Below are positions 1 through 10,500 of a DNA stretch of 64,000 bases, piece by piece. Position 1 is the stretch's first letter. Every line of letters begins with the position of its first letter. The stretch covers positions 1,550,001 to 1,614,000 of the forward strand of contig NZ_CP051180.1 in assembly GCF_012295575.1 (NCBI RefSeq), read 5' to 3'. The translations under genes and the position numbers were made by a program. The notes beneath the pieces are model-generated. The model was given only the letters and a program-made list of their open reading frames with translations, was not told where the DNA came from and made no database searches. The stretch is from Ferrimonas lipolytica (GTDB taxonomy: Bacteria > Pseudomonadota > Gammaproteobacteria > Enterobacterales > Shewanellaceae).

Positions 1-66
1 TGCAATATCGATCTGTTCGCAACCAGTTAGTGTAACCATTAACAACGGTAAAGCCCAAACTCGCAT
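1..66 (-). CDS. Lipoprotein, N-terminal fragment (runs off the window)
   Basis: Only the first 22 codons are present. They read as a lipoprotein signal peptide: Met-Arg, a short hydrophobic stretch and a lipobox L-T-G-C, with the acceptor Cys at residue 16. An AAGGGA ribosome-binding site lies 7 bases before the ATG at 66. The frame is open to the window edge. The gene lies downstream of the sigma factor gene on the same strand. Nothing can be said about the mature protein. Confidence 0.6.
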   Translation of the reverse strand, partial: MRVWALPLLMVTLTGCEQIDIA

Positions 67-258
67 TCAACATCCCTTGTGGTAACCGAGTAATAATAAT
101 TTAGCAGGTGTTAGTAGTCGTTAGTAGGCTCGGCTGGCGCTAACAGATATATCGCTACCAACCACCGCAATAAATAGCATATATCGCTATTAATTTGGTT
201 ACTACCGACGTCAACACTCGACTAGGTAGAACATGAGAGAATGAGGCATGTTAGTCTG

Positions 259-1185
259 CTAACTATAAAATTGCGCTAGTTGATCTATTGTTAATCTGTC
301 CTTTAATTTTCTCAGCGCTTCGTTCTGCAGCTTACGCACTCGCTCTCGGGTAATACCGACGTCCCTCCCCACCTCAGTCAGTGTCATCGGTTCATATTGA
401 AATAGCCCGAATCGACGGACAATAACCTCTTTTTCTTGCGAGTTAAGATCGGCAACCAAACCGTTTAAGGAGCGGTGAACATTTTCTTCCTCTTGGGTTT
501 CATTGAAGTCAATCTGGTCGACTAAGGTATCAACAAACGAGCCTTCACCCTCTGCCGATAGCGCGCTATCAAGCGACAAGGTTTTATCCCGTAGGTTAAG
601 AATACTCTCAACGTGTGCGGCTGTTTTGCCAACCTTAACCGCAATCTCTTCGGATGACGCTTCATGCTCTTCGGTTTGGGCCAGTTTTCGGGCCTCACGG
701 ATATATACATTCATCTCTTTGATGACATGGACCGGCAGCCGAATGGTTCGTCCGGTATTCATGATGCCCCGTTCGATGCTTTCACGGATCCACCAGGTCG
801 CGTATGTAGAAAAACGATAACCAAGTTCAGCATCGAATTTTTCGACCGCTCGAATCAGGCCAACATTGCCCTCTTCAATCAAATCGGACATATCGAGACC
901 ACGGTTTTGATATGAGCGGGCGATTTTCACTACCAAACGTAGATTACTTTCAATCAATCGTTGCCGTGACAATTTGCAACCAGTTTTCTCGTTACGAGAT
1001 AATTCAACAACGTGTTCGTGCTTAAGTAACGGAAAACGATTTAGCTGTGCTAAATAAAGTTGTAGTGAATCCGCGTTGGCTGGCTGACTGGTCGTACTAG
1101 CGAGTGCTGTATCTTTAACATCTCGCTGACACTTGGTTTCACTGTCATCTTGGTTTGGTGTTGAAGCACCTGCTGCGTCTTTCAT
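259..1185 (-). CDS. rpoS: RpoS-class RNA polymerase sigma factor
   Basis: Sigma-70 family protein of 308 aa if it starts at the ATG at 1185, which has a strong AGGGGTGA site; an upstream frame to 1236 lacks such support. Regions 1.2, 2 (ESNLRLVVKIAR, then FSTYATWWIRESIERGIMN), 3 and 4 (EVGRDVGITRERVRKLQ) follow in order. The region 3 segment HVIKEMNVY keeps the Lys typical of RpoS, where RpoD has Glu. It is slightly shorter than E. coli RpoS (330 aa) and diverges in places (RESIERG, RVRKLQ). The usual upstream neighbour nlpD is absent; tRNA-Ser lies there instead. It could be the main RpoS moved from its usual site or a second RpoS-like factor. Confidence 0.85.
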   Translation of the reverse strand: MKDAAGASTPNQDDSETKCQRDVKDTALASTTSQPANADSLQLYLAQLNRFPLLKHEHVVELSRNEKTGCKLSRQRLIESNLRLVVKIARSYQNRGLDMSDLIEEGNVGLIRAVEKFDAELGYRFSTYATWWIRESIERGIMNTGRTIRLPVHVIKEMNVYIREARKLAQTEEHEASSEEIAVKVGKTAAHVESILNLRDKTLSLDSALSAEGEGSFVDTLVDQIDFNETQEEENVHRSLNGLVADLNSQEKEVIVRRFGLFQYEPMTLTEVGRDVGITRERVRKLQNEALRKLKDRLTIDQLAQFYS

Positions 1186-1630
1186 AATATTCACCCCTGC
1201 CTCTTCACGCGACGTGTTAATTCGAAGACTAAGCACCTAACGTCAGCACCCTAGAACAACGTTAACAATTAGTTAGTTACGCGGAGCAACTTACTCATTA
1301 CGATGTTACAGCAATGACAATGCAATGTGACAGCAACTTTACCATTTAGGTGTAAATAATTACGCTTTCCATGTCAAAAATTGAATTCAGACGTACAGCG
1401 TGGATAACAGGCACGTGAGATTGATGCCGTCACAAGGGGAACGTCAATACGTTGTTAATTTGAGTGCTTGGATTTTTTGGGCGATGACTGGCAGAAGCAA
1501 TTCAATCTCATTTGACAACGCGTGTGATAAACAACCAACGTGCATTATGGACGCGGTAAGGGCTCTGTTTTTTAGCGAGCATTACCTTTATAAGTTCATG
1601 CTTATGCCTGCCAAATCATAATTTTTGTCG
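1186..1630. other. Intergenic region upstream of rpoS
   Basis: About 450 bases between the sigma factor start and the tRNA terminator. It should hold the rpoS promoter, but I cannot pick out a convincing -35/-10 pair. A 73-codon reading frame on the + strand (from 1400, GTG start) has no ribosome-binding site and no recognisable product, so I treat it as non-coding. Confidence 0.4.
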
Positions 1631-1640
1631 CTAAAACGAC

Positions 1641-1674
1641 AAAACCCGCGAACTTATTGCTAAGTTCGCGGGTT
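1641..1674 (-). terminator. Intrinsic terminator after tRNA-Ser copy 1
   Basis: A perfect 14-bp stem, AACCCGCGAACTTA paired with TAAGTTCGCGGGTT around a TTGC loop. Read on the minus strand it is followed by a short T run. It lies 10 bases beyond the tRNA 3' end and is identical to the terminator of the second copy at 2496-2529. Confidence 0.85.
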
Positions 1675-1684
1675 CGTCTGCATA

Positions 1685-1775
1685 TGGCGGAGGGATAGGG
1701 ATTTGAACCCTAGAGGAGCTATAAACCCCTGCCGGTTTTCAAGACCGGTGCATTCGACCACTCTGCCATCCCTCC
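1685..1775 (-). tRNA. tRNA-Ser (UGA), copy 1
   Basis: A 91-nt class II tRNA with the CCA end encoded. It begins GGAGGGATGGCAGAGTGG; the anticodon loop CTTGAAAA gives UGA; a long variable arm and the T-loop GGTTCAAATCC follow. The acceptor stem GGAGGGA pairs with TCCCTCC before the discriminator base. Identical copy at 2540-2630. Confidence 0.97.
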
Positions 1776-1895
1776 GAGGCCTGCATTTATACCGTTGTAG
1801 ATAATGGATGTAAATAGCCAAAAAGCCGACTGCGCAACATCCATCCTGCAACTGTTTAGTTTGCCTGCAAACGGCATGAATTACGTGAAACTACG

Positions 1896-2321
1896 TTACG
1901 CTTGGCAGCCTTCAAGCTGCACCAACAAATCGTGGATTTCAGCTTTCAATTCCTTATCAACAATCTTGTTGCTGTCGGTTTTGGCCTTGCTAAGAATCGC
2001 TATTGCCCCTTCAGTATCGCCAGTCTCAACCTTCATAGAAGCAAGAGAGAAACCGATCGAAGAAAGGTAGTCTTTGTTGTTGATTGCAGCCGCTTTCTGC
2101 AAGGCTTTGTCGTAGATCGCGATAGCTAACGAGTAATCATCAGTAAAGTCCGCCAGAGTTTCCCATTGCACTGGGTGATCCTTGTCGGTTCCTTCGTTCT
2201 GTTCACAGACACCCTTTAACTCTAGGTAGCAGCTATCAAAGCCTTTTTGGTCTTTGTGTTGGACACAGAGCATTAAATCTCCTGCCAAAGCGAGTACATG
2301 TTTATAAATTTTGGTATTCAT
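1896..2321 (-). CDS. Small TPR-like protein of unknown function
   Basis: A 141-aa soluble protein with no signal peptide. The second half reads as two helix-turn-helix units of tetratricopeptide type (DDYSLAIAIYDKALQKAA, then GDTEGAIAILSKAKTDS), suggesting a small protein-protein interaction module. A TTAGGT site lies upstream of the ATG at 2321. It sits alone between the two tRNA-Ser copies on the same strand, so it could be read through from the upstream tRNA promoter if the intervening terminator leaks. I do not recognise a named family. Confidence 0.7.
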   Translation of the reverse strand: MNTKIYKHVLALAGDLMLCVQHKDQKGFDSCYLELKGVCEQNEGTDKDHPVQWETLADFTDDYSLAIAIYDKALQKAAAINNKDYLSSIGFSLASMKVETGDTEGAIAILSKAKTDSNKIVDKELKAEIHDLLVQLEGCQA

Positions 2322-2495
2322 TAATCGTTCTACCTAAGGTGCTTAACAATAATCTTTAGCCATTGTATTACGTCTGCCCATGCAAATCCGAGTTGGCATT
2401 ACGTAAGTTTGCGAAGGTCGAGCTCATTGCCGTGCTAGCGAGAGCCAAAGTGAGCACTATTTAGACAGCGTTAAATCGTGCCGCCCTAAAACGAC

Positions 2496-2529
2496 AAAAC
2501 CCGCGAACTTATTGCTAAGTTCGCGGGTT
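2496..2529 (-). terminator. Intrinsic terminator after tRNA-Ser copy 2
   Basis: Same stem-loop as at 1641-1674, lying between tRNA copy 2 and the TPR-like gene, with the T run on the minus strand. Confidence 0.85.
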
Positions 2530-2539
2530 CGTCTATGTA

Positions 2540-2630
2540 TGGCGGAGGGATAGGGATTTGAACCCTAGAGGAGCTATAAACCCCTGCCGGTTTTCAAGAC
2601 CGGTGCATTCGACCACTCTGCCATCCCTCC
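2540..2630 (-). tRNA. tRNA-Ser (UGA), copy 2
   Basis: 91 nt, identical in sequence to the copy at 1685-1775, with encoded CCA and UGA anticodon. The two copies are in direct orientation about 855 bp apart with one gene between them. Confidence 0.97.
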
Positions 2631-2791
2631 AGCGATTTGAATATTACTTGGAGACCGATAAGTAATAAAGAAAAACTTGCTAAAAACGGGTTAACTGCCG
2701 CACTAATGCGCAAGTTGAATAAATCGCAGCCACATCTTCGTTATCAACTACACCCTGATTGGTTGTTTTGAATAACCTAACCACATCACTT

Positions 2792-3013
2792 GGCGGTGTC
2801 GTAGTTAGCTGTTGAGGTTTGTCTTAAACCTTCGGCTCTACCGATTGCAGCACACTTAAGGGGTTATGTCGCGGTGGCGAAAGCACAGTCTTGTATGCAT
2901 TAGGGGAGACCTTTTCCCCCTTTGGAATCGCCCTTTGCCTTAGGTCGCAGTCCAAAACGCTTTGATGGACTGCTCCAACGCAGCAGAAGAACAACATTAG
3001 TTGGCACACAGCC
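2792..3013 (+). mobile_element. MITE-like element, copy A (222 bp)
   Basis: Left end GGCGGTGTCGTAGTTAGCTG and right end AGTTGGCACACAGCC form imperfect terminal inverted repeats. The interior shares long blocks with the copies at 18948, 33735, 51309 and 62803, including TGTATGCATTAGGGG and CCTTAGGTCGCAGTCCAAA. About 70 bp present near the right end of copies B and D is missing. It fills most of the 429-bp gap between tRNA-Ser and the first chemoreceptor gene. A 73-codon reading frame across it is an artefact of the repeat. Confidence 0.75.
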
Positions 3014-3059
3014 CAAATAATGCCCCAACACCAGCTAGGGCTCATTAACAGTAATCGAC

Positions 3060-4967
3060 TTAACTCAACTTAAAGCGGCCAATAACCTCTTTTAACTTGT
3101 CGTTAATGGCGGCCAGATTAGTCGCTTCCGTCGCAGCTTGCTGACCATTTTGAGAAAGGTTAGCAACAATATCTTGGATGCTATTCATATTGCGACTTAG
3201 CTCTAATGCTACTGAGCTTTGCTCTTCCGCAGCGGTTGCTATCTGACTGTTGAGATCATTTAGCTGTACCACCGACTCAACTATACTATCGAGTTCTTCA
3301 ACGACAGCTGCAGTACTAACAGAAGTATTTTCACAGGTTCCTTTGGCTACCGCCATCGCGCTGATGCTAGTCTCGGAGCCGTGTTGCAGCTTCGCTAACG
3401 TCGCCTCTACTTCAGCCGTACTCTTTTGAGTCCGCCCTGCCAACGCTCGTACTTCATCAGCAACCACTGCGAAACCGCGGCCTTGATCTCCTGCTCGGGC
3501 TGCTTCAATTGCAGCGTTTAACGCCAGTAAGTTGGTTTGATCGGCTATATCACCAATGACTTTTAGCACATGGGTAATCTCTACCGTATCCGAATTAATG
3601 GTAGCAATACTACTTGCCGTGCTGTCTACTTCGCCGACTAATCGAGTAACTGTCTTAGCCGTGTCGATAATCATCGCCTGCGAATTTTGAGTCTTCTGGT
3701 TAGTGCGCTCAGTAAATTGAGACGCTTCAGCAGCATTACGAGCGACGTCTTGCGCTGTTGCGTTCATCTCTTCGATAGCGGCAACAATCTGATGGGTTTC
3801 GGCACTATGTGCCTGAAGACCATCATTGGTATCAAGTGCTTGGCGCTTAACCTGATCAATGCTGGCGGTGATATGATCTGAGGCTTGCACAACTTCTGCC
3901 ATTAGTTGCTGCATGTTAGCAACCACCTGGTTAATCGACTCGCTAATCTGACCAATATCGTCGTTGCTGCTAATAGGTAGACGTTTAGTTAGGTCCCCTT
4001 CCCCTTGCGCTAACTCCTGTACCATCGCTTTCAAACGTAAGATTGGTTGGAACATACGATTTAACACTACCAACACCAACAGACAACCAATCGCGAGCAT
4101 AATCAGTGAGCTAATAATTGCACTGGTTAAAGCAGTATCTAGCTCGGCATAAGCGATGCGCTTATCTACCTCGACCATCAAGTGCCAACGTTTGTCATTT
4201 ACCAGTTCGACCGGTTTTACATAAGCCAGACGCTCGACACCGTGCTGTACGTATTCGAGGCGTTGTTGTCCTTCGTTATGTATCTGGTTCCACTGGGTAG
4301 ACATCCCCAATTCGGACAATTTTTCGCCCACGGTCAGGTTAGGATCATCTGTCGCCAGAACGGTACCGCTGTCATCAAAGATAACCGCCATAGCGCCAGG
4401 GAAGTCAATGGACTTAACCGCGTCGTCTAACACGCCTAAATAGATATCCCCTAGAATCACCCCATCTTCAACGGACTTAACCACTGAGATAACTGGTAAG
4501 TTGGTATTGGCATCGAGATAGACTTCAGTTACGTCTAACACACCGGAAGCTTTCCCCAGCTGGTACCAAGGTCTTGTAGTTCCGTCAAAAAGGTCTGGAT
4601 AGGCAACGCCATTATCCCAGTTGTCACCTTCATAGGTAGAGAATGATTGGTTGTCTTCGTTAGAGAACATCACCTCATCAATGCCAGCGCCAGCTTGAGT
4701 GATCTCTGCCAACAGGACGTAATGCTCGGCCGAGTGGCCAGCTAGATAGTTCACTGCCAGTGACTCGATTGCTTTACTGCGACGGGCAAACCATTGACTC
4801 AGGATCTCAGCCTCATAATTTACATTAGTGAGCGAACGCGTATCGATGGTTTCGATCGTTGTATCACGTAGCTGCTTATAAGATAACGCGTTGCTGACGA
4901 TTAAACTTAACGCCAGCAACATCAATACAGAGGCAATCAGTGACCCTTTAAACCCAATAGACTTCAT
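3060..4967 (-). CDS. Methyl-accepting chemotaxis protein, Cache sensor
   Basis: A 635-aa chemoreceptor. One membrane segment lies at the N-terminus (about residues 8-28). A periplasmic double-Cache-like domain follows, with the [16 protein letters not shown] and [17 protein letters not shown] motifs. A second membrane segment near residue 285 leads to a HAMP domain and a signalling domain with the hairpin tip [20 protein letters not shown]. No CheR-docking pentapeptide is seen at the C-terminus. The ATG at 4967 with AAGG upstream is preferred over a GTG seven codons earlier because it aligns with the paralogue at 5362-7293 (IGFKGS). The two form a tandem duplication. The ligand is unknown; Cache domains of this type often bind amino or carboxylic acids. 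Confidence 0.93.
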   Translation of the reverse strand: MKSIGFKGSLIASVLMLLALSLIVSNALSYKQLRDTTIETIDTRSLTNVNYEAEILSQWFARRSKAIESLAVNYLAGHSAEHYVLLAEITQAGAGIDEVMFSNEDNQSFSTYEGDNWDNGVAYPDLFDGTTRPWYQLGKASGVLDVTEVYLDANTNLPVISVVKSVEDGVILGDIYLGVLDDAVKSIDFPGAMAVIFDDSGTVLATDDPNLTVGEKLSELGMSTQWNQIHNEGQQRLEYVQHGVERLAYVKPVELVNDKRWHLMVEVDKRIAYAELDTALTSAIISSLIMLAIGCLLVLVVLNRMFQPILRLKAMVQELAQGEGDLTKRLPISSNDDIGQISESINQVVANMQQLMAEVVQASDHITASIDQVKRQALDTNDGLQAHSAETHQIVAAIEEMNATAQDVARNAAEASQFTERTNQKTQNSQAMIIDTAKTVTRLVGEVDSTASSIATINSDTVEITHVLKVIGDIADQTNLLALNAAIEAARAGDQGRGFAVVADEVRALAGRTQKSTAEVEATLAKLQHGSETSISAMAVAKGTCENTSVSTAAVVEELDSIVESVVQLNDLNSQIATAAEEQSSVALELSRNMNSIQDIVANLSQNGQQAATEATNLAAINDKLKEVIGRFKLS

Positions 4968-5054
4968 GGTTAACCTTGTCGATTTCACAGTGTGCGCTTA
5001 TACCGGATCGGTGCAACCAGCCGCAGCAACAGCTTTCATAATATGTAGCTACAT

Positions 5055-5081
5055 TTATCGGCACCAATTACGATTTCTACA
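5055..5081 (-). promoter_or_regulatory. Candidate sigma-28 (FliA) promoter for the chemoreceptor
   Basis: On the minus strand the sequence reads TGTA, 15 bases, GCCGATAA. The -10 matches the flagellar sigma-28 consensus exactly and the spacing is right; the -35 differs by one base from TAAA. It lies about 90 bp upstream of the receptor start, as expected for a flagellar-regulon chemoreceptor. Confidence 0.6.
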
Positions 5082-5298
5082 CAACTTTTACGCCACCCTT
5101 GCATTAGTTGTGACCCAGATCTCCTTTGCAAGCTATTCTGATGACAACTTCCCGCCTACCACTTGAGTAAAAACTTATTTAATACAGAGGTTTATACTCA
5201 AAACTGAATATGGAATATAAAGCGCGATTGAATTACTGACTTGTTTATTAGCTACACCAATACCTAATAGCAGCGATAAATTTGCGACACCGATACGA

Positions 5299-5325
5299 CA
5301 AAGCCCACCATAATGGTGGGCTTTT
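5299..5325. terminator. Hairpin terminator below the second chemoreceptor
   Basis: AAAGCCCACCA and TGGTGGGCTTTT pair around a TAA loop. A/T runs on both sides allow function in either direction; it most likely ends the gene at 5362-7293 on the minus strand. Confidence 0.8.
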
Positions 5326-5361
5326 AGTTTCAGCAATAGCGATCCAGTTAGAACATCGAGG

Positions 5362-7293
5362 TTAATTGATCTTAAAACGGCCAATCATCTCTTTTAGTTG
5401 GTCATTGCTGCTGGCTAAGTTAACTGCTTCTGCGGCAGTTTGTTTGCCGCTATTCGCCAGTTGTTCAACAATCGCGTGGATACTATTCATATTCTTGCTC
5501 AGTTCAAGTGAAGTTGAGCTTTGTTGTTCTGCTGCGGTCGCAATTTGACTGTTCAGATCATTCAGTTGCACCACCGACTCGACAATACTACTTAGCTCTC
5601 TTGCCACCGTCTCAGTCTGTACCGAGGTGGTTTCACAAGTCGTTTTTGCCTTATTCATAGCCTGAATGCTGTTGTCAGACCCTTGCTGTAATTTCGCTAA
5701 TGTTGCTTCAACTTCAGCGGTGCTTTGTTGGGTACGGCCAGCCAGAGCACGAACTTCATCAGCTACCACCGCAAAACCTCGGCCCTGTTCACCGGCGCGG
5801 GCAGCTTCAATCGCGGCATTGAGCGCCAACAGGTTGGTTTGCTCGGCAATATCACCAATAACCTTCAACACATGAGTAATCTCAACGGTATCGGCATTGA
5901 TGGTGGTAATGCTAGTGGAGGTGTTTTCAACTTCATCGACCAACCGATTGACCATCGACGACGTGTCGATGACCATCTGTTGTGATGCATGCGTTTGATT
6001 ATTAGTTTTGTCGGTGAAAGATGAGGCTTCAGCGGCGTTGCGAGCAACATCGTGTGCCGTTGCGTTCATCTCTTCGATAGCGGCAACCACCTGATGAGTC
6101 TCGCTACTGTGAGCTTGCAAGTTGTCATTGGTATCAATTGCATTGCGATGAACAAGTTCAACACTCGCAGTGATGTTGTTAGACGCGGCCACCACTCCTT
6201 GCATTAGCTGCTGAATATTAGCCACGACTTGATTAATAGAGTTACCGATTGCGCCGATTTCGTCTCTGCTAGTAATAGGCAAACGCTGGGTCAAATCACA
6301 GTCTCCTTGCGCGAGTTCATGCACCATATCTTTTAACCGTACAATTGGCTTAAACATTAGGTTCAGTACGACTACAGACAGTAAGCTACCGATGATCACC
6401 ATTACGATTGAGCTCACCAACGCATTTTGAATTGCGTCGTCAAGATCCGCATAGGCGACGGCTTTATCCACCTCAACCATCAGATACCAGCGCTTGTTAT
6501 TAACCAACTCTATCGGTTGGATCAACGCCAACATTTCGCTGTCGTTACGACTGTACTCAAAGCGTTTGGTATTGGCATTGGCATTGGCATTGGTATTGGT
6601 ATTGTTAATTAGTTGCCACTGCTCAGCCATACCTGACTGCACTAGAGTTTTAGCAACAGTAATATTACTGTCACTCGAGGCAAGGACGGTACCGTTGTCA
6701 TCAAAAATAACCGCAGCACCACCAGGTAAGTCGATTGACTTCACCGCGTCATTTAATACATCCAGAAAGATATCGCCAAGAATAACGCCATCAGCAACGG
6801 CCTTAACCATTGAGATAACCGGCAGATTGGTATTTACATCCATATAAACATCGGTGACATCCAGCTGACCCGACGCCTTGGCCATGCCATACCAATCACG
6901 AGTTCTCGCGTCGAATACCTCGGGGGTCGCTACGCCTTGATCCCACAGATCACCTTCGTAGGTTGAAAATGAGTAGCCTTGATCGTTGGATACCACTACC
7001 TCATCAATGCCTGCACTTATTTGAGTAAGGTTAGCCAGCAATACATATTGTTCAGCGTCTTGGTCGGCAATATAGTTGGCGGCAAAACCATCGATACCGT
7101 TGGTACGATGTTCAAACCATTCCTCCAGTGCCGTCGCTTCGTAATTGGCATTGGACAGCAAGCTGGCATCGATTCTCTCGACCGTTGTTTGCTCTAACTG
7201 TTGGTAAGACAGGGTATTGCTTATCGACAAACTGACAATCATTAGCGCCAAAACCGATGCGATAATCGAACCTTTAAAACCAATAGACGGCAT
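5362..7293 (-). CDS. Methyl-accepting chemotaxis protein, Cache sensor (paralogue)
   Basis: 643 aa, with the same plan as the receptor at 3060-4967: N-terminal membrane segment, periplasmic Cache-like domain ([32 protein letters not shown]), second membrane segment, HAMP, and a signalling domain with [20 protein letters not shown]. The cytoplasmic halves are much more alike than the periplasmic parts, as expected for duplicated receptors that diverged in ligand. An Asn-Thr/Asn-Ala run in the periplasmic domain (about residue 230) comes from a hexanucleotide repeat. AAGGATAAG precedes the ATG at 7293. A weak sigma-28-like -10 (TCCGATAG on the minus strand, 7367-7374) lies upstream. Confidence 0.93.
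   Translation of the reverse strand: MPSIGFKGSIIASVLALMIVSLSISNTLSYQQLEQTTVERIDASLLSNANYEATALEEWFEHRTNGIDGFAANYIADQDAEQYVLLANLTQISAGIDEVVVSNDQGYSFSTYEGDLWDQGVATPEVFDARTRDWYGMAKASGQLDVTDVYMDVNTNLPVISMVKAVADGVILGDIFLDVLNDAVKSIDLPGGAAVIFDDNGTVLASSDSNITVAKTLVQSGMAEQWQLINNTNTNANANANTKRFEYSRNDSEMLALIQPIELVNNKRWYLMVEVDKAVAYADLDDAIQNALVSSIVMVIIGSLLSVVVLNLMFKPIVRLKDMVHELAQGDCDLTQRLPITSRDEIGAIGNSINQVVANIQQLMQGVVAASNNITASVELVHRNAIDTNDNLQAHSSETHQVVAAIEEMNATAHDVARNAAEASSFTDKTNNQTHASQQMVIDTSSMVNRLVDEVENTSTSITTINADTVEITHVLKVIGDIAEQTNLLALNAAIEAARAGEQGRGFAVVADEVRALAGRTQQSTAEVEATLAKLQQGSDNSIQAMNKAKTTCETTSVQTETVARELSSIVESVVQLNDLNSQIATAAEQQSSTSLELSKNMNSIHAIVEQLANSGKQTAAEAVNLASSNDQLKEMIGRFKIN
6566..6601 (-). repeat. 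In-frame hexanucleotide repeat (six TTGGYA units)
   Basis: Six tandem copies of TTGGYA on the + strand lie inside the chemoreceptor gene, encoding alternating Asn-Thr/Asn-Ala. Because the unit is six bases, copy-number change would lengthen or shorten the loop without a frameshift. The paralogue lacks the run. Confidence 0.85.
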
Positions 7294-7460
7294 ACTTATC
7301 CTTATATTCTAACTAATGCATTACGACTAGAACGCATGCGCTTACAACTGTACATGTCGACATACACTATCGGATTTCACTGATAATTCTAGGGAATAAT
7401 TTATGAATAAAAGATATATACGTTCTAAGGTTGATTGGCGTGATCTATGTAACATCGAGA

Positions 7461-7500
7461 ATCGCCCGAGCGCCAAATAAATTACTGGCGCCAGGGCGAT
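7461..7500 (-). terminator. Hairpin downstream of hrpA
   Basis: ATCGCCC and GGGCGAT form an outer stem; GCGCCA and TGGCGC form an inner stem around an A/T-rich loop. It starts 8 bases past the hrpA stop. There is no proper T run on the minus strand, so it may stabilise the mRNA end rather than terminate on its own. Confidence 0.55.
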
Positions 7501-7508
7501 ACTAGTTG

Positions 7509-10500
7509 CTAAAGCGCCTCTAATGCATTGCTAATTCGTTTATCGGAAATTGGATATTTAGTCCCCAAGTTCTGGGCAAAACAACTGACGCGATATTCCT
7601 CCAACATCCAACGCACCTCAACCAAACCATCAGGAATGGCCTGACCTTTCGGCAACTTCGTTAGCGCTTGGCTATAAGCTTGCTCAACCTTCTGGATCTT
7701 GAGGAGCTGCAAACGATCTCGGTTAGGGTCAGCTGGTAACTTTTCTAGGCGGCGTTCAATCGCTTTAAGGTAACGAACAATATCGTCCAAACGCGACCAC
7801 CCGGTATCAACCACAAAGCCCTTGTAAACCAAACGATCCAAATGAGCTTGGATGTCCGACATAGCAAAGGCGATATCGAAACTAATACGCCCTTTAAGAC
7901 GTTTTTTCACTTTACCCCAAGTGGTTAATACCTGCTCAACCTTCTTACTGATCTCGACAACGGTGTCACCAAGTTCGGCACGGACAACCTCACGCGCATT
8001 GTTAAAGCTGGCTTCGTCATTAACTACGAGCTTTTCAGTAACCAACAGTTGATCAATGCCGGCATCGATACAGTCAGCAATAAGTAGATCAACCCGCCCA
8101 AACGGATTGAAGTACATCGCCAACTTCGATTTGTTAGGCAGGTTCTTTTGTAGATATTTAACTGGATTAGGCACATTAATAAGCAGCATTCGTCGAAGGC
8201 CTGCACGGTTGGCATTGTCGGCCTTCTCTTTTGAGTCAAACAGCTTAACCGCGACGGTTTCTCCTTCATCCACCAACGCAGGAAACGCCTTGATCTCGTA
8301 GTTGCCGCGCTTTTGTTGGAAACTCGTTGGCAGATCCCCTAAGGTCCATTCGGTTAAACCGGTTTTCTCAATGCCGTTATCGGCCACCTTAGCAATCACT
8401 TGCTTAACCTTCCCCTGCAACTTCTCTTTAAGGGCATAGAGATCACGACCTTGGTCAAGCACCTTGCCATTATCGTCTTCCACCTTAAAGTTGAATCGCA
8501 AGTGGTTGGCTAACTGGCTTAAATCAAAATCGTCAGGGGTAACACCGGTTCCAGTCATGCGCAGCAATTGTTTGCATAGCGCATCCAGCAACGGCATTTC
8601 AAACGGGGTAATTGACCCAAGTGCAGCATCTGCATAATTAGGGGCAGGTACGAAATTACGACGTAAGGGCTTAGGTAACGTCTTAATCAACGCAATTAAC
8701 AGCTCTAGTCTCAGCCCTGGCACTAAGTAATCAAAACCCTCTGGCTCAATCTGATTCAATAACGCCAGCGGCAGATGCAATGACACACCATCGTCTACTT
8801 CGGTGGGTTCAAACTGATAGCTAATAGGTAGGGTTAGATCCGCTTGAGTCCAAAAGTCGGGAAATTGCTGCTCGCTAATATGAGCGGCATCGTGCTTCAT
8901 CAACTCGGCTTTGGAGAAATCGAGTAGATCTGCATCTTTGCGCTTAGCCTTACCCCACCAACCTTGAAACAACTGACGGGTGAATATCCCCTCACCGACT
9001 TTGTCGTCATAAAATGCAAACAAGGTTTGTTCATCAACCAAAATGTCGCGGCGACGGGATTTGTGCTCGAGCGACTCAACCTCGTCCAATAACGCCATAT
9101 TGCGTTGCATAAACTTCTCGTTAAGGCCGAGTTCACCATTAACTAGGGCCTCGCGCAGGAAGATCTCGCGCGCCTCAACCGGTTGAATTGGGCCAAACTG
9201 AACTTTACGTTTTGAGACGATAATTAAGCCAAACAAAGCAACCTGTTCAAAGGCGAGTACCGAACCGGGCTTTTTCTCCCAGTGTGGTTCGGAGTGACTT
9301 TTCTTAATTAGGTGCGCAGCTAAGGGCTCAATCCAAGCAGGATCGATCTTTGCTACAGTTCGAGCAAACAGGCGGCTGGTTTCGGTCAATTCCGCTGCCA
9401 TAATCCACTTTGGCGGCTTCTTGGCGAGTTTTGAGCCGGGAAAAACAAAAAACTTGCTATTACGGGCACCTTTGAAGTGCCCTTCTGGCTCTTTATGCCC
9501 GATATGGGACAGCAATCCCGCCAGCAATGAACGGTGGATCTGCTCGTAATCCGCTCGTTCACCAATGGTCATTCGGATATCGAGGTCGGTAAGACTGTGG
9601 CGCAGTTGCGAATAGAGATCTTGCCACTCTCGAACACGTAAATAGTTGAGATAGTCACTTTTACACTGACGTCTGAATTGACCACTGGAGAGTGATTTTT
9701 GTTGTTCGCGCAAATACTCCCACATATTGAGGAATGAGATAAAGTCCGACTCTTTATCAGCAAAGCGTGCGTGCTTTTCATCGCTGGCTTGCTGTCTATC
9801 GATTGGTCGTTCACGGGGATCTTGAATCGATAACGCTGAGGCGATCACCATCACTTCGTGGACACAACCATTAGGCTTTGCTTCCAAAACCATGCGCGCC
9901 AAACGAGGGTCAATAGGCAAACGCGCTAGTTGGCGCCCAAGTTTGGTCATGCTTGGGAGTCCACGCTTAACGGTAATGGCGCTAAGTTCTTGGAGCAGCG
10001 TCATACCATCGTTGATGTGGCGGCTATCAGGCGGCTGAATAAATGGGAATGCAGCGACGTCGCCCAGGCCAAGAGCAAGCATTTGTAAGATAACCGAACC
10101 TAAGTTAGTGCGGAGGATTTCAGGATCGGTAAACTCCGGCCGCGATAGATAATCGTCTTCGCTGTAAAGACGAATACAGATCCCTTCCGAAACACGACCA
10201 CACCGACCAGCTCGCTGGTTAGCCGATGCTTGCGATATTGGCTCGATTGGTAATCGTTGTACCTTAGTGCGGTAGCTATAACGACTTATCCGCGCTGTAC
10301 CAGGATCAATGACATACTTGATGCCTGGTACCGTCAGTGAGGTTTCTGCTACGTTGGTAGAAAGAACGATACGACGACCGCGATGGTTGGCGAAAATCCG
10401 TGCTTGCTCAACGTGAGACAGGCGCGCATACAACGGAAGGATCTCCGTGTCACGCAAATTCCGTCGATTCAGTGCATCGGCGGCGTCACGGATTTCACGC

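Larger units (their letters stand above)
2486..2630 (-). repeat. 145-bp duplication: tRNA-Ser plus terminator
   Basis: This segment repeats 1631-1775 base for base except for three adjacent changes in the spacer between terminator and tRNA end (GCA versus ATG). The unit covers the terminator hairpin, spacer and complete tRNA. The sequence outside the unit is unrelated, so the duplication ends sharply at both sides. Confidence 0.9.

Noticed and set aside
1400-1621. 73-codon frame upstream of rpoS
   Set aside because: GTG start without a ribosome-binding site, no recognisable protein, unusual composition.
1631-2630. Integrative element at tRNA-Ser
   Set aside because: The duplicated tRNA is suggestive, but the interval holds one small gene and no integrase or recombinase, so I report only the duplication.
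2824-3045. 73-codon frame on the minus strand across MITE copy A
   Set aside because: It lies inside the repeat and shares its C-terminal words with a frame in copy C (33691-33966). Both are by-products of the repeat, with no ribosome-binding site.
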